A DNA stretch of 64,000 nucleotides from an uncultured Granulosicoccaceae bacterium (GTDB taxonomy: Bacteria; Pseudomonadota; Gammaproteobacteria; Granulosicoccales; Granulosicoccaceae): contig CALISD010000060.1 of the NCBI GenBank assembly GCA_938041955.1, positions 1 through 64,000 of the forward strand, read 5' to 3'. Each line of letters starts with the position of its first letter. The stretch's first letter is position 1. The translations under genes were made by a program, and so were the position numbers. Positions 27,535-35,482 of the stretch are shown in pieces. Below the pieces are notes generated by a model that saw only the letters and a program-made list of their open reading frames with translations, was not told the DNA's origin and did no database searches.

Positions 27535-28509
27535 ATGCAGAAACTCGACCCGGTAAAAAATGCACTCTCTCTGGTCATTCTGGCGGCAGGTTTAGGGTCA
27601 AGGTTCGGTGGCAACAAGCCATTGGCTGCTGTCGGGCCAGACGGGCAATCGCTGTTTGAGTACAGTGTGTACGATGCCTTCAGGGCGGGTTTTAATCACG
27701 TGGTTTTTGTAGTCAGCGATGGACAGGATACTTCAGAGTTTTCTGCGCGGTTAAAAGGATATGGGGATAAGCTAAAGATTGAGTTCGTTGTTCAGTCTTT
27801 AGTTATACCAAGGAGGTCCGCCAATGGCAGTGAATCTTGGAATGGAAAACTATTTTCTGCAAAAATTAATGGTATCAGTAGTCCCAGAACAAAACCGTGG
27901 GGCACGGCGCATGCAGTGCTCGCGTGTAGAGAGCATATCCATAATCCATTCGTTGTGATCAATGCGGATGATTACTATGGACAAAAAAACTATGAAAATA
28001 TCGGGCACTATCTTTTAGCAAATCGCCTGGATCCTAAAGCCTGTGTACTGCCCGGCTATAAGTTAATGAATACTTTGAGCAGTTCGGGGGGGGTTAATAG
28101 AGGCATTTGCTCGGTCGATTCAGATGGCTACCTTGAATTCATTCAGGAAGTCACGAATATCACCTGTGATCAGTCGCTGGCGGTTCATGCTGATAAATCT
28201 GATGGTGATGTTCCGGTCTGCAACGACTCCATTGTCTCTATGACCTTCTGGGGATTTGTCCCCTCTGTATTCAACATATTAGAGAATGAGTTCCAGGCCT
28301 TCGTCAACAATACCCGTGATCTGCAGCTAGATGAGTTTTACTTACCTGATGCAGTGAACGCGGCAATGCAGTCCGGGTTATTGCGTGTGAAGGTGCTTGA
28401 TACGTCTGAAAGATGGAAGGGGCTAACGCATACAGAAGATACTGCAGTGGTAAGGCGTTTTGTTTTCGAGCTAACGGAGGCGGGGCTATATTCCGGTATG
28501 CGTTCTTAA
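27535..28509 (+). CDS. Sugar nucleotidyltransferase-like protein
   Basis: A 324-residue cytosolic nucleotidyltransferase of the glucose-1-phosphate-thymidylyl/uridylyl GT-A fold. The signature begins with LVILAAGLGSRFGGNKPL (LAAGxGxRxxxxKxx) at about residues 13-31; the metal-binding acidic motif is VVINADDYYGQ (about 138-148); and a proline-tryptophan substrate segment KPWGTAHAVLACRE lies just before it. It should join an NTP to a sugar phosphate for glycan, LPS or exopolysaccharide precursors. Substrate cannot be told, and the neighbours give no glycan context. Start ATG 27535 sits in an AT-rich leader. Monocistronic. Confidence 0.82.
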   Translation: MQKLDPVKNALSLVILAAGLGSRFGGNKPLAAVGPDGQSLFEYSVYDAFRAGFNHVVFVVSDGQDTSEFSARLKGYGDKLKIEFVVQSLVIPRRSANGSESWNGKLFSAKINGISSPRTKPWGTAHAVLACREHIHNPFVVINADDYYGQKNYENIGHYLLANRLDPKACVLPGYKLMNTLSSSGGVNRGICSVDSDGYLEFIQEVTNITCDQSLAVHADKSDGDVPVCNDSIVSMTFWGFVPSVFNILENEFQAFVNNTRDLQLDEFYLPDAVNAAMQSGLLRVKVLDTSERWKGLTHTEDTAVVRRFVFELTEAGLYSGMRS

Positions 28510-28781
28510 TTTGCTGATATGCCCGGATGAAAGATTGTACGGCAATGCATTCGATTGCAATGTTGAGCATCTGTCGGTAAATGCAGACGCCCTTATTGCC
28601 TGTGGGTTTAACTGAAGGTCGTTAGATGAAATGCAGGGTCGATGGTGTGATAAAGATTTAGACTTAGCCTAAGTAACTTAGCTTTAATAACTGAGTCTGA
28701 GCAGCACATGCCAGTGGTGCTATCTATTTTCAGTTCTGTGTGTATGCTGTAGATGTTAGTGCAACAAAAGGAGTTGTAGCG

Positions 28782-28838
28782 ATGCTTTACGTAATAATTT
28801 CTGTTGTTTTATTTGTACTCGTTTTTGATCAAATATAG
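28782..28838 (+). CDS. Tiny putative membrane peptide (18 residues)
   Basis: ATG 28782 opens an 18-codon frame encoding a peptide of almost only hydrophobic residues with an Asp near the end (MLYVIISVVLFVLVFDQI). It has an excellent ribosome-binding site, AAAGGAG, 8-9 bases upstream. The size and make-up resemble single-helix accessory peptides such as CydX or KdpF, but nothing nearby suggests a partner. The strong Shine-Dalgarno is the only supporting fact. Confidence 0.35.
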   Translation: MLYVIISVVLFVLVFDQI

Positions 28839-28871
28839 CGAGTGCGCCGGAGGTGTGTCTTTATATTTTTC

Positions 28872-29144
28872 TCAAGCAAAGCTTGTAGTACGAGCCTGCG
28901 AGTTCTTGTTTGAGTCAGGTGTGTAAAGGCACTCACTGAAATGGAATACCAATTCGACATACTCATCGTTGGTTATTACGCCCTTGGCGTTTAATACCAG
29001 CAATCGTATTGCGTAATCTGGAGTGCTCATGCCTGTCATTTCCGTGGCCCATTTGATGCCACTCTTTAGTTTTTCAGGGATGTGATCTAGATCAACTGTG
29101 TCCATGTGTGGTTGGACACGTTGCAGTAGTCTGTAAATTTTCAT
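28872..29144 (-). CDS. Small hypothetical protein
   Basis: A 90-residue cytosolic protein that I cannot assign. It looks coding: a basic N-terminal helix (MKIYRLLQRVQ), an amphipathic middle (KLKSGIKWATEMTG) and a helical C-terminal half (YAIRLLVLNAKG then NDEYVELVFHFSEC). The start ATG at 29144 follows AGGACGATGGA, a fair Shine-Dalgarno. Its promoter would lie in the palindrome-rich stretch 29230-29275. It converges on the tiny hydrophobic peptide. Function unknown. Confidence 0.52.
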   Translation of the reverse strand: MKIYRLLQRVQPHMDTVDLDHIPEKLKSGIKWATEMTGMSTPDYAIRLLVLNAKGVITNDEYVELVFHFSECLYTPDSNKNSQARTTSFA

Positions 29145-29492
29145 TCCATCGTCCTGTTTTACCCTGTAATTTAATGCACTTCCGGTGTGCTCCAGGCTCC
29201 ATGTTTTAGTAGATCGTCTGGTTTTCCATGCCGACTACGTACATCACCTACGTAACACTACCTAGGTATTTTTACGGTTCGCACTATACGTGCCATTTGC
29301 ATACCGTGTGACTGTCAGTCTTACACCGGATTCCCTGTTCGCTGGTTTGACTCTCAGATGCGTCAGTGAGGCTGGGAGTAGTTCGGTGATACGGGCATAA
29401 GCATCGGACAGTTCTCCTTTTCAGCAGGGCTGCCGACGAACAGGCTTAGCACCCAGCTGGTTGGAATCCAGCAAAAGAAAAGCCCAATCTAG
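29145..29492. promoter_or_regulatory. Gap with a cluster of short palindromes
   Basis: 348 bp between two minus-strand genes. Within about 45 bp (29232-29275) lie TACGTA twice and CTACCTAGGTA (a TACCTAGGTA palindrome), written CTACGTACATCACCTACGTA on plus. Such repeated half-sites could be an operator for the 28872 gene. The rest, toward the PfkB gene, shows only a short CAGCTGG/CCAGC inverted repeat after that gene's stop. Confidence 0.3.
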
Positions 29493-30551
29493 CTAAAGGC
29501 CGCTATCATCGTTTTGTTTCTCGTGTCGTGCTGCGCGATGTGCAAATTCCAGACACGCCGCTACGCTATCTACAGAGCCAACCGTGGTTGCTGAACGCAA
29601 ACTGGCCGCGGCGGTGGCGTGTGCAAGTTCCAGTGATGCGTCAATGGTCCAGTTTTCATGCACACCATAGAGCATGCCGGCGGCGAAAGCATCACCAGCG
29701 CCCACGGTGCTTTTGATCCATGATGGATGAACAGTAAAGCTCGGTTTTGTAAATGTTTCGCCGCTGGCTGTTACTGCTATGGCCGCCTGAGGAAAGTGAA
29801 CTACAACAATTCTCATTGAGCCCTTTGACATCAGAGATTCCGCTGCCGTTATGCACAGTTCCGTACATGCCATGCCGTTGTCACCGCAAACTGATAAGCC
29901 CGATAATGCACTTAACTCATATTCGTTGATAATCAGAGAATCCAGATGGTGAATACAAGGCAGCGCAACATCGCGTATCTTTTGGCTGTCTATTGAGACA
30001 AGCTCAAGATTGGTATATATGCCATTTTCCTGCGCGGCTGCAAGAACAGCAACCCAGCCATTCTGGAATTGCTTCCATGGTGAGTCCATAACATTATGCA
30101 AACCCAGTAGTCCTAGATGTAACAATCGACCGCGGCACCGGGTAAAATCAAAATGATCTGGCGAGAGTAAATCACTGGTTCCGGAGTAGTGAAAGAAAGT
30201 CCGTTTCCCGGTTTTATGATCGCTCATGACATCTGTATATGATGTGCGCTCGTATTCGTTTTTATGTAGCTGGCTTGTGTCGATGCCGGCTTCCATGGCA
30301 CGTGAGATAAGAAACTCTCCATCAGTATCTTGTCCTACCAGTCCGATGGCTTGTACAGGTAAAGTGGGATCAAGCCGGGTGATGTCAACGGCAAGATTGT
30401 GACCGGAGCCGCCGCCTTGCATATCGGTTGCGATAATTTGAGCAAGATGTTCCTCCTGCGGCCAGGCATCAAGCAGTTTTATACGGTCAAGCGTCCAGGT
30501 GCCGGCGCTTATAATTCCTCTTCTTTTGCTACTTTGTTCCGATGCCAACAC
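29493..30551 (-). CDS. PfkB-family carbohydrate kinase
   Basis: A 352-residue cytosolic ribokinase/PfkB-family kinase, phosphorylating a sugar or nucleoside with ATP. The glycine-rich N-terminal motif is GGGSGHNLAVDITRL (about residues 46-60), and the C-terminal signature GAGDAFAAGMLYGV, with the catalytic Asp, lies at about residues 288-301. It starts at GTG 30551 (TTG at 30548 is also possible). It is the last gene of a minus-strand operon behind an aldolase-like gene, 13 bp away. The kinase-then-aldolase order suggests a short pathway that phosphorylates and cleaves a sugar acid or sugar, as with tagatose or inositol derivatives; this is inference. Confidence 0.85.
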   Translation of the reverse strand: MLASEQSSKRRGIISAGTWTLDRIKLLDAWPQEEHLAQIIATDMQGGGSGHNLAVDITRLDPTLPVQAIGLVGQDTDGEFLISRAMEAGIDTSQLHKNEYERTSYTDVMSDHKTGKRTFFHYSGTSDLLSPDHFDFTRCRGRLLHLGLLGLHNVMDSPWKQFQNGWVAVLAAAQENGIYTNLELVSIDSQKIRDVALPCIHHLDSLIINEYELSALSGLSVCGDNGMACTELCITAAESLMSKGSMRIVVVHFPQAAIAVTASGETFTKPSFTVHPSWIKSTVGAGDAFAAGMLYGVHENWTIDASLELAHATAAASLRSATTVGSVDSVAACLEFAHRAARHEKQNDDSGL

Positions 30552-30564
30552 TTGTACGCCTGCG

Positions 30565-31563
30565 TTATTTTAGAGCGTCCTCAGTGATCATATTGTCAGC
30601 CTTGAGTGTTCGCTTAGGCTTGATCGATGATTCCGCAAGATGTTCGTGATAGGCAACCACAGCTTGTTCTGCAGTTTGATTGCCTTCGATAACAGATCTC
30701 ATTAGCTTGACGAGCTCTACAGGTGACTCTGCAAGGTTTATTTTTCGGCCAAATAATGCCACCCGTGCGCCCGCTTGTTCCGCCTGTTGGGCAAGTTCGA
30801 AAGTATCGCGGGTGGTGCCTGCAGAGCCACCAAGAATACCGACAATCAAATTACCCGGATCGTAAGCGCACAGATCTGCCATTGCCTGCTGGCCATTGAA
30901 TTGCATTTTTAAAAACAGCGGTGCATCAACTTGCGTGACACCTGCCAGAGTTTTTAAAATCATATCGTTGATGTAGTCACCCAGTGATGCGTCGTTGAGA
31001 TTGATATCAAACGCCGGGTTAAAAACTTCCAGAAAGTGTTGTATGCCTGTTTCCCTGATCGCTATTCTGAATTCTCGATAAGTTTCCAGTGTCGTTCGAT
31101 CTGCTTCCAGGTTATTGCTGAAGGTGATTGAATAAAGCCCCAGCTGTGACAATGAAGTCACCTGACTTAGATCAACGGTGGCAAAGGGCCTGGACGGACT
31201 TTCACGGTAATTCGAACCTCGTGCGGACCAGATATCTGTTGTGTCGTTTAGCCTGATCGCGGGGGTGACGTCGGTTTTGTCGAATAGCTTTTTAGCATGC
31301 AGTGCTTCAGCTGATGATGCAGACATTAAAAGAATATCAATAAGTTCACTTTCGGCCATGGCTGTCATATCTGCCAGGTAGTCTCTACGCGTTTTGTAGA
31401 GAACGGATTCGACGTCTGTCTCAGCAGCGGGTGCCGGGCCGGGCGCTGCGATCCCAAATGCCATGTCGCCATCTTTAGCATCGGCAATGATGAAGTCGGT
31501 GGGTTGGTAATCACCGGATTTGATCTTCTCAAGCTTATTTTTGAGCTTCTTTGTAATCATCAT
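30565..31563 (-). CDS. Aldolase-like TIM-barrel protein
   Basis: A 332-residue cytosolic protein that resembles class I aldolases (LacD/DeoC/FbaB-like) but has no clear named family. Supporting points are a candidate Schiff-base lysine in APLFLKMQFNG (about 218-228), preceded by strand-like segments, and a glycine-rich phosphate-binding-like stretch ILGGSAGTTRDTF (about 246-258), then ARVALFGRKINLAE near 275. Good Shine-Dalgarno (GGAGAAC). It sits between a glutamine-synthetase-like gene and a PfkB kinase, in the same direction, with 13 bp to the kinase. I infer a carbon-carbon lyase that acts on the kinase's product. The N-terminal about 30 residues are lysine-rich. Confidence 0.6.
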   Translation of the reverse strand: MMITKKLKNKLEKIKSGDYQPTDFIIADAKDGDMAFGIAAPGPAPAAETDVESVLYKTRRDYLADMTAMAESELIDILLMSASSAEALHAKKLFDKTDVTPAIRLNDTTDIWSARGSNYRESPSRPFATVDLSQVTSLSQLGLYSITFSNNLEADRTTLETYREFRIAIRETGIQHFLEVFNPAFDINLNDASLGDYINDMILKTLAGVTQVDAPLFLKMQFNGQQAMADLCAYDPGNLIVGILGGSAGTTRDTFELAQQAEQAGARVALFGRKINLAESPVELVKLMRSVIEGNQTAEQAVVAYHEHLAESSIKPKRTLKADNMITEDALK

Positions 31564-31671
31564 TGTTCTCCATCAACTTTGATTTATCGTACTACATTCA
31601 GACACGGGTTCTGAAATTGCTTCTGTGGTGTTTGTTTTGTCGATGACATCGAGTGAAAAACTCATCTAAGC

Positions 31672-33036
31672 TTAAGCTCTCTCAAAACCGCGAGCAATTT
31701 CCCAGTCAGTTACCACGCGATCGAATTCTTCCTGTTCCCACTCGGCTGCACGGGTGTAGTGGTCAACGACGTCATCGCCGAGTGACTCTCGCAGAAAGGC
31801 CGACTGTCTAAGTGATGCCGTGGCAGTTTGAAGTGACCGTGGAATATCACCGGCCTTCGCGTCTTCATAAACGTCTCCTGTGGTAGCCGGCGCGAGTGTC
31901 ATTCGATCTTCGATTCCCTTTATACCTGCAGCTAGCATCACCGCCTGGGCAAGGTAAGGATTTAGATCTGAACCTCCGATACGGCATTCGACTCGCACGC
32001 CTTTGGTTCCCTCGCCGCAGAGCCTGAAGCCTGCGGTACGATTATCAACCGACCAGACGGTTTTGGTAGGTGCAAAAGTGCCTTTGGAAAAACGTTTGTA
32101 GCTGTTCACATAAGGGGCTAGAAAAACCGTGTAATCCGGTGCAAACGCAATAAGACCTGCCATGTAATTCGACATAAGTTCAGACATGCCATATTTAGCC
32201 GAAGGATCAAAAAAGGCGGGCTCACCATTTTTCCAGAGTGACTGATGCACATGGCTTGCAGAGCCGACGCGTTCGTGATGCCACTTCGGCAGGAACGATG
32301 CAGCGTGGCCTTTCTGCCATGCGATTTCTTTGATGGCATGTTTGGCAATGGAGTGATAATCGGCGCAATTAAGTGCTGGCGAATAACGGATATTCAATTC
32401 TTCCTGGCCGGTTTCTGCCTCACCTTTTGAATTTTCAATAGGTAAACCCGCCGCGTAGAGATGATTGCGGATCGGGCGCATGATGCCTTCTTCCTTGGTG
32501 GTTTGCAGAATGTGGTAATCCTCGTTATACCCGCTGATCGGTTGTAGATCGCGGTAGCCGCCTTTACGGATTTCATCAAAGCTTTTTTCGAATAGAAAGA
32601 ACTCAAGCTCAGTGGCCATCATGGCGTCATAGCCGAGGGCCTTCAACTTTCCAATCTGTTTTTTAAGAATGGCGCGCGGCGAATGTGGAACCGGTTCGTG
32701 GGTGTGGTGGTCGAGAATATCGCACAGCACCATCACCGTGCCTTCAAGCCATGGGGTAGGGCGAAGAGTGGATAGGTCCGGTTTCATTACGTAGTCGCCG
32801 TAGCCTTTGTCCCAACTGCTTGATGCATAGCCATCGGGCGTGCCCATCTCAAGATCAGTGGCAAGCAGATAGTTACAGCAGTGGGTCTCGTTAAATGACG
32901 TTTCAACAAAGTTGACGGCGTGAAACCGTTTGCCCATCAGTCGACCCTGCATGTCTACAAAGCAGACCAGCACCGTATCAACTGAGCCTTCAGCCACGCT
33001 GTTTTTCAGGTCATCAAAGGTCATTTGTTCGGGCAT
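31672..33036 (-). CDS. Glutamine-synthetase-family protein
   Basis: A 454-residue cytosolic member of the glutamine synthetase superfamily, ATP-dependent ligation of an amine to glutamate. The N-terminal beta-grasp domain shows VDMQGRLMGKR. The metal-binding Glu motif is ATELEFFLFE (about residue 127-136), another Glu pair is KGEAETGQEELNIRY, the ATP-binding histidine is in GSASHVHQSL (about 255), and the arginine loop is FAPTKTVWSVDNRTAGFR. Lacking adenylylation-type features, it resembles gamma-glutamylpolyamine synthetases (PuuA-like) more than nitrogen-assimilating GlnA. A polyamine importer gene set stands 2.4 kb away on the other strand. The ATG has a good Shine-Dalgarno AAGGAAAT. Confidence 0.82.
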   Translation of the reverse strand: MPEQMTFDDLKNSVAEGSVDTVLVCFVDMQGRLMGKRFHAVNFVETSFNETHCCNYLLATDLEMGTPDGYASSSWDKGYGDYVMKPDLSTLRPTPWLEGTVMVLCDILDHHTHEPVPHSPRAILKKQIGKLKALGYDAMMATELEFFLFEKSFDEIRKGGYRDLQPISGYNEDYHILQTTKEEGIMRPIRNHLYAAGLPIENSKGEAETGQEELNIRYSPALNCADYHSIAKHAIKEIAWQKGHAASFLPKWHHERVGSASHVHQSLWKNGEPAFFDPSAKYGMSELMSNYMAGLIAFAPDYTVFLAPYVNSYKRFSKGTFAPTKTVWSVDNRTAGFRLCGEGTKGVRVECRIGGSDLNPYLAQAVMLAAGIKGIEDRMTLAPATTGDVYEDAKAGDIPRSLQTATASLRQSAFLRESLGDDVVDHYTRAAEWEQEEFDRVVTDWEIARGFERA

Positions 33037-33227
33037 TTCTATTTCCTTGGGAGACAGGTTGTCTCGTATCTCTAGAGCTGTAATAGACTTGCGTTAGCCA
33101 AACACTATGGGTACGCTGTTTAACAGGGTAGCAAATCACGTTTCAATCGATCGTTCAAGTTGATGTATGCATCAGCTGGTTCAGGGCTGTTGATTGAGTA
33201 GTTTGACATCTTAACGGAGGAATAAAA

Positions 33228-34511
33228 ATGCAACAGTGTCCCGCGACGTCGGCTCTCGGTCGAGTGTGTGTCATCACTCTAGGTGTTTTGACAGGGGCGC
33301 TGGGCTGTGTGACGGCTGCCTGGTCGGATACCACAGATGTTAAAACTCAAACGATTGTCGAAGTAAAGAAGGAAGGGGAGCACTGCGAGCAGGATCCCAA
33401 CTGTTTTAATCGCTATCACCCGGCGATCAAGCCGATTGCCAGAGCCAATCCCGGTGACCTCATCACTGTGCACACTCGAGATGCACTTGACTCCAATCTG
33501 ACCATAGATTCATTGCCTAAAGACGTTCTGGCCATTGATCTGAATCTTATCCACCCTATGACCGGGCCTATTCATATTGAAGGTGCGGTGCGTGGTGATG
33601 TGCTGGCAGTGCAGCTCATCAACATCATTCCCGATGAATATGGTTACACCACTCTAATCCCCGGCTTTGGATTTCTGCCTGATCTTTTCACTGAACCGTT
33701 TGTTGCTAACTGGGCGTTAAACAGCCTGGAGGCGGTATCTGCACAAATCCCCGGGGTCAAGATTCCAATGAACGCCTTTATGGGAAGCGTTGGCGTGTTG
33801 CCCGGTGAGCCCGAGGTTCAAAAATGGCTTAAACGTGAAACTGAGCTGGCCGCCGCTGGTGGTGTTGCACTTCCGCCGGAACCCACTGGCGCAAGGCCCG
33901 CTGATGTGTGTGGACCTAACGGCAGTCATAAAGACGAATGTCTTAGAACTATTCCACCCAGAGAAAACGGTGGCAACATGGATGTCAAGCAAATGGTGGT
34001 AGGTACCACTTTGTTGTTGCCCTGTTTTATTGATGGTTGTGGTTTCTTTATTGGTGATGTGCATTACGCGCAGGGTGATGGCGAAGTCGCGGGTACAGCC
34101 ATTGAGACAGGCGCTATCGTGACGGTGAAAACAGAAATACGAAAAGGCATGGCATCACTGATTAAGCAGCCACATTTTGAAGGCGGATCGCAAATCAAAG
34201 CACTTGAGCCTGATCGCTTTCATGCAACGGTCGGCTATCCGTTTAAGGAGGCTGGCGAGATTCCTCCGCAGTGGACATACCTTGATAGCGAGAAGATCAA
34301 GCCGTTGTCCCAGCTTTCAAATGACATCACTATGGCCGCACGTAATTCTTTACTGCAAATGCTGGACTGGTTGCAGGCGACCAAGGGTCTTGAGCGTGAG
34401 CAGGCGTTTGTGGTCATGAGCGTGGCTTGTGATTTACGCATCGGCAATGTGGTAGATGTGCCGAATTATGTGGTTTCAACCATATGCCCAATGGAAATAT
34501 TCTCTGAATAA
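33228..34511 (+). CDS. Exported acetamidase/formamidase-family protein
   Basis: A 427-residue amidase of the acetamidase/formamidase (FmdA_AmdA) family, hydrolysing short amides to ammonia and an acid. It has a Sec signal peptide (about 30 residues, ending TAAWS), unusual because most family members are cytosolic. Motifs include the opening NPGDLITVHTRDALDSN, MTGPIHIEGAVRGDVLAV (about 105-122), and GFGFLPDLF. Conserved acids and His occur in HPMTGPIHIEGA and in the C-terminal VMSVACDLRIGNVVD. Excellent Shine-Dalgarno GGAGGAAT. It is divergent from the glutamine-synthetase-like gene (191-bp shared promoter region) and precedes a small periplasmic protein and the polyamine importer. Confidence 0.8.
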   Translation: MQQCPATSALGRVCVITLGVLTGALGCVTAAWSDTTDVKTQTIVEVKKEGEHCEQDPNCFNRYHPAIKPIARANPGDLITVHTRDALDSNLTIDSLPKDVLAIDLNLIHPMTGPIHIEGAVRGDVLAVQLINIIPDEYGYTTLIPGFGFLPDLFTEPFVANWALNSLEAVSAQIPGVKIPMNAFMGSVGVLPGEPEVQKWLKRETELAAAGGVALPPEPTGARPADVCGPNGSHKDECLRTIPPRENGGNMDVKQMVVGTTLLLPCFIDGCGFFIGDVHYAQGDGEVAGTAIETGAIVTVKTEIRKGMASLIKQPHFEGGSQIKALEPDRFHATVGYPFKEAGEIPPQWTYLDSEKIKPLSQLSNDITMAARNSLLQMLDWLQATKGLEREQAFVVMSVACDLRIGNVVDVPNYVVSTICPMEIFSE

Positions 34512-34524
34512 TACTTTCAATAAT

Positions 34525-35112
34525 GTGCCTTCATTGGCAGGCAATGGCCAGGCAACTAAGGTTGGCTGGCCGCTTTCTCTACTATTGGTGCTGGCATTAT
34601 GTTTACCGATAGCCAGTCTCAATGCACACACCCCCTACGGTCAATGGGATGCTTATCGAGTCCGTCATCTGCAGGTGTTAACCTCACGCAGTGATCTGGT
34701 TGGCGATTCAATTGCAGACACATGGGTTGCTGTGCTGGCGGAGCACTTGCCTAAATCGAAAGCGGTGGTGAGTCGAGCCCGAAATTTTGTTCGAATGGCG
34801 AGTTTACTGAAGACCGATCAGGCCAAGGTGGCGGTGTTATCCCACGATCACGCAAACTCCATGGTTAATGGTACTGCGCCGTTTGAGGAGTTCGGGCCCA
34901 TGCCACTTCAGGTGTTGTTGGACAATGGGTCCTACCTGCTGGTAGTGCGTTCAGATTTACCAAAGGAGCATGGCTTTCTTATGACAGCAACCTTACTGGA
35001 GCAAGCGGTTGCATTGAATCTGTCTGTGCCGACGGAGGGGCAGTTTGAAATGGACGTGCACCCGGGTGCACTGGCGGCAGCACTTGGCGAATCTATAGAA
35101 AGTTTGCGTTAG
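34525..35112 (+). CDS. Small exported protein, periplasmic-binding-like
   Basis: About 195 residues from the GTG at 34525. A longer in-frame start (34456) would overlap the amidase gene by 56 bp, so I do not favour it. No clear Shine-Dalgarno supports either. A hydrophobic segment (WPLSLLLVLALCLPIASLNA) forms a signal peptide or anchor. The mature part (AHTPYGQWDAYRVRHLQVL, PMPLQVLLDNGSYLLVVRSDLP) resembles one lobe of a TAXI/phosphonate-type substrate-binding protein. The length is short for a complete one (usually over 290), so it may be a truncated or single-domain relative. It lies directly downstream of the amidase and ahead of the importer's substrate-binding protein. Confidence 0.5.
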   Translation: MPSLAGNGQATKVGWPLSLLLVLALCLPIASLNAHTPYGQWDAYRVRHLQVLTSRSDLVGDSIADTWVAVLAEHLPKSKAVVSRARNFVRMASLLKTDQAKVAVLSHDHANSMVNGTAPFEEFGPMPLQVLLDNGSYLLVVRSDLPKEHGFLMTATLLEQAVALNLSVPTEGQFEMDVHPGALAAALGESIESLR

Positions 35113-35482
35113 CCGGAGTTAACTCACATTGACAGTTGCCAGCAAGACTCGAAGTGGATTGCACCGCATCCGTTGTATTTGATTGCCAGCTAATGGCTAA
35201 TATTTGCTGGTTTGTGCCGGGGCATCGGGTGCTAATTCACCACCACTGATGCTTCTTTTTATTGCAGTAGATATTCATGTGAATTTGCTATCAAACTAAT
35301 TCTCTGATCACGTATAGTTACGGCTTATGCTCAGTAATTGGTCTGATCTATTCTCAGTAATGGCGCTATTTGTCATACCAATTTGTCTGGAGCGTATCTT
35401 TGTCACGCGATCATTACGGCGGTTTTAATTACTGCTGCACTGTTGGCAATAAAGAAGCACTGACAACAACGAGGAAAATTAT
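35113..35482. other. Promoter gap before the polyamine importer
   Basis: 370 bp between the small exported protein and the importer's substrate-binding gene. It must hold the importer promoter. I see no clear operator or leader hairpin. Confidence 0.4.
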
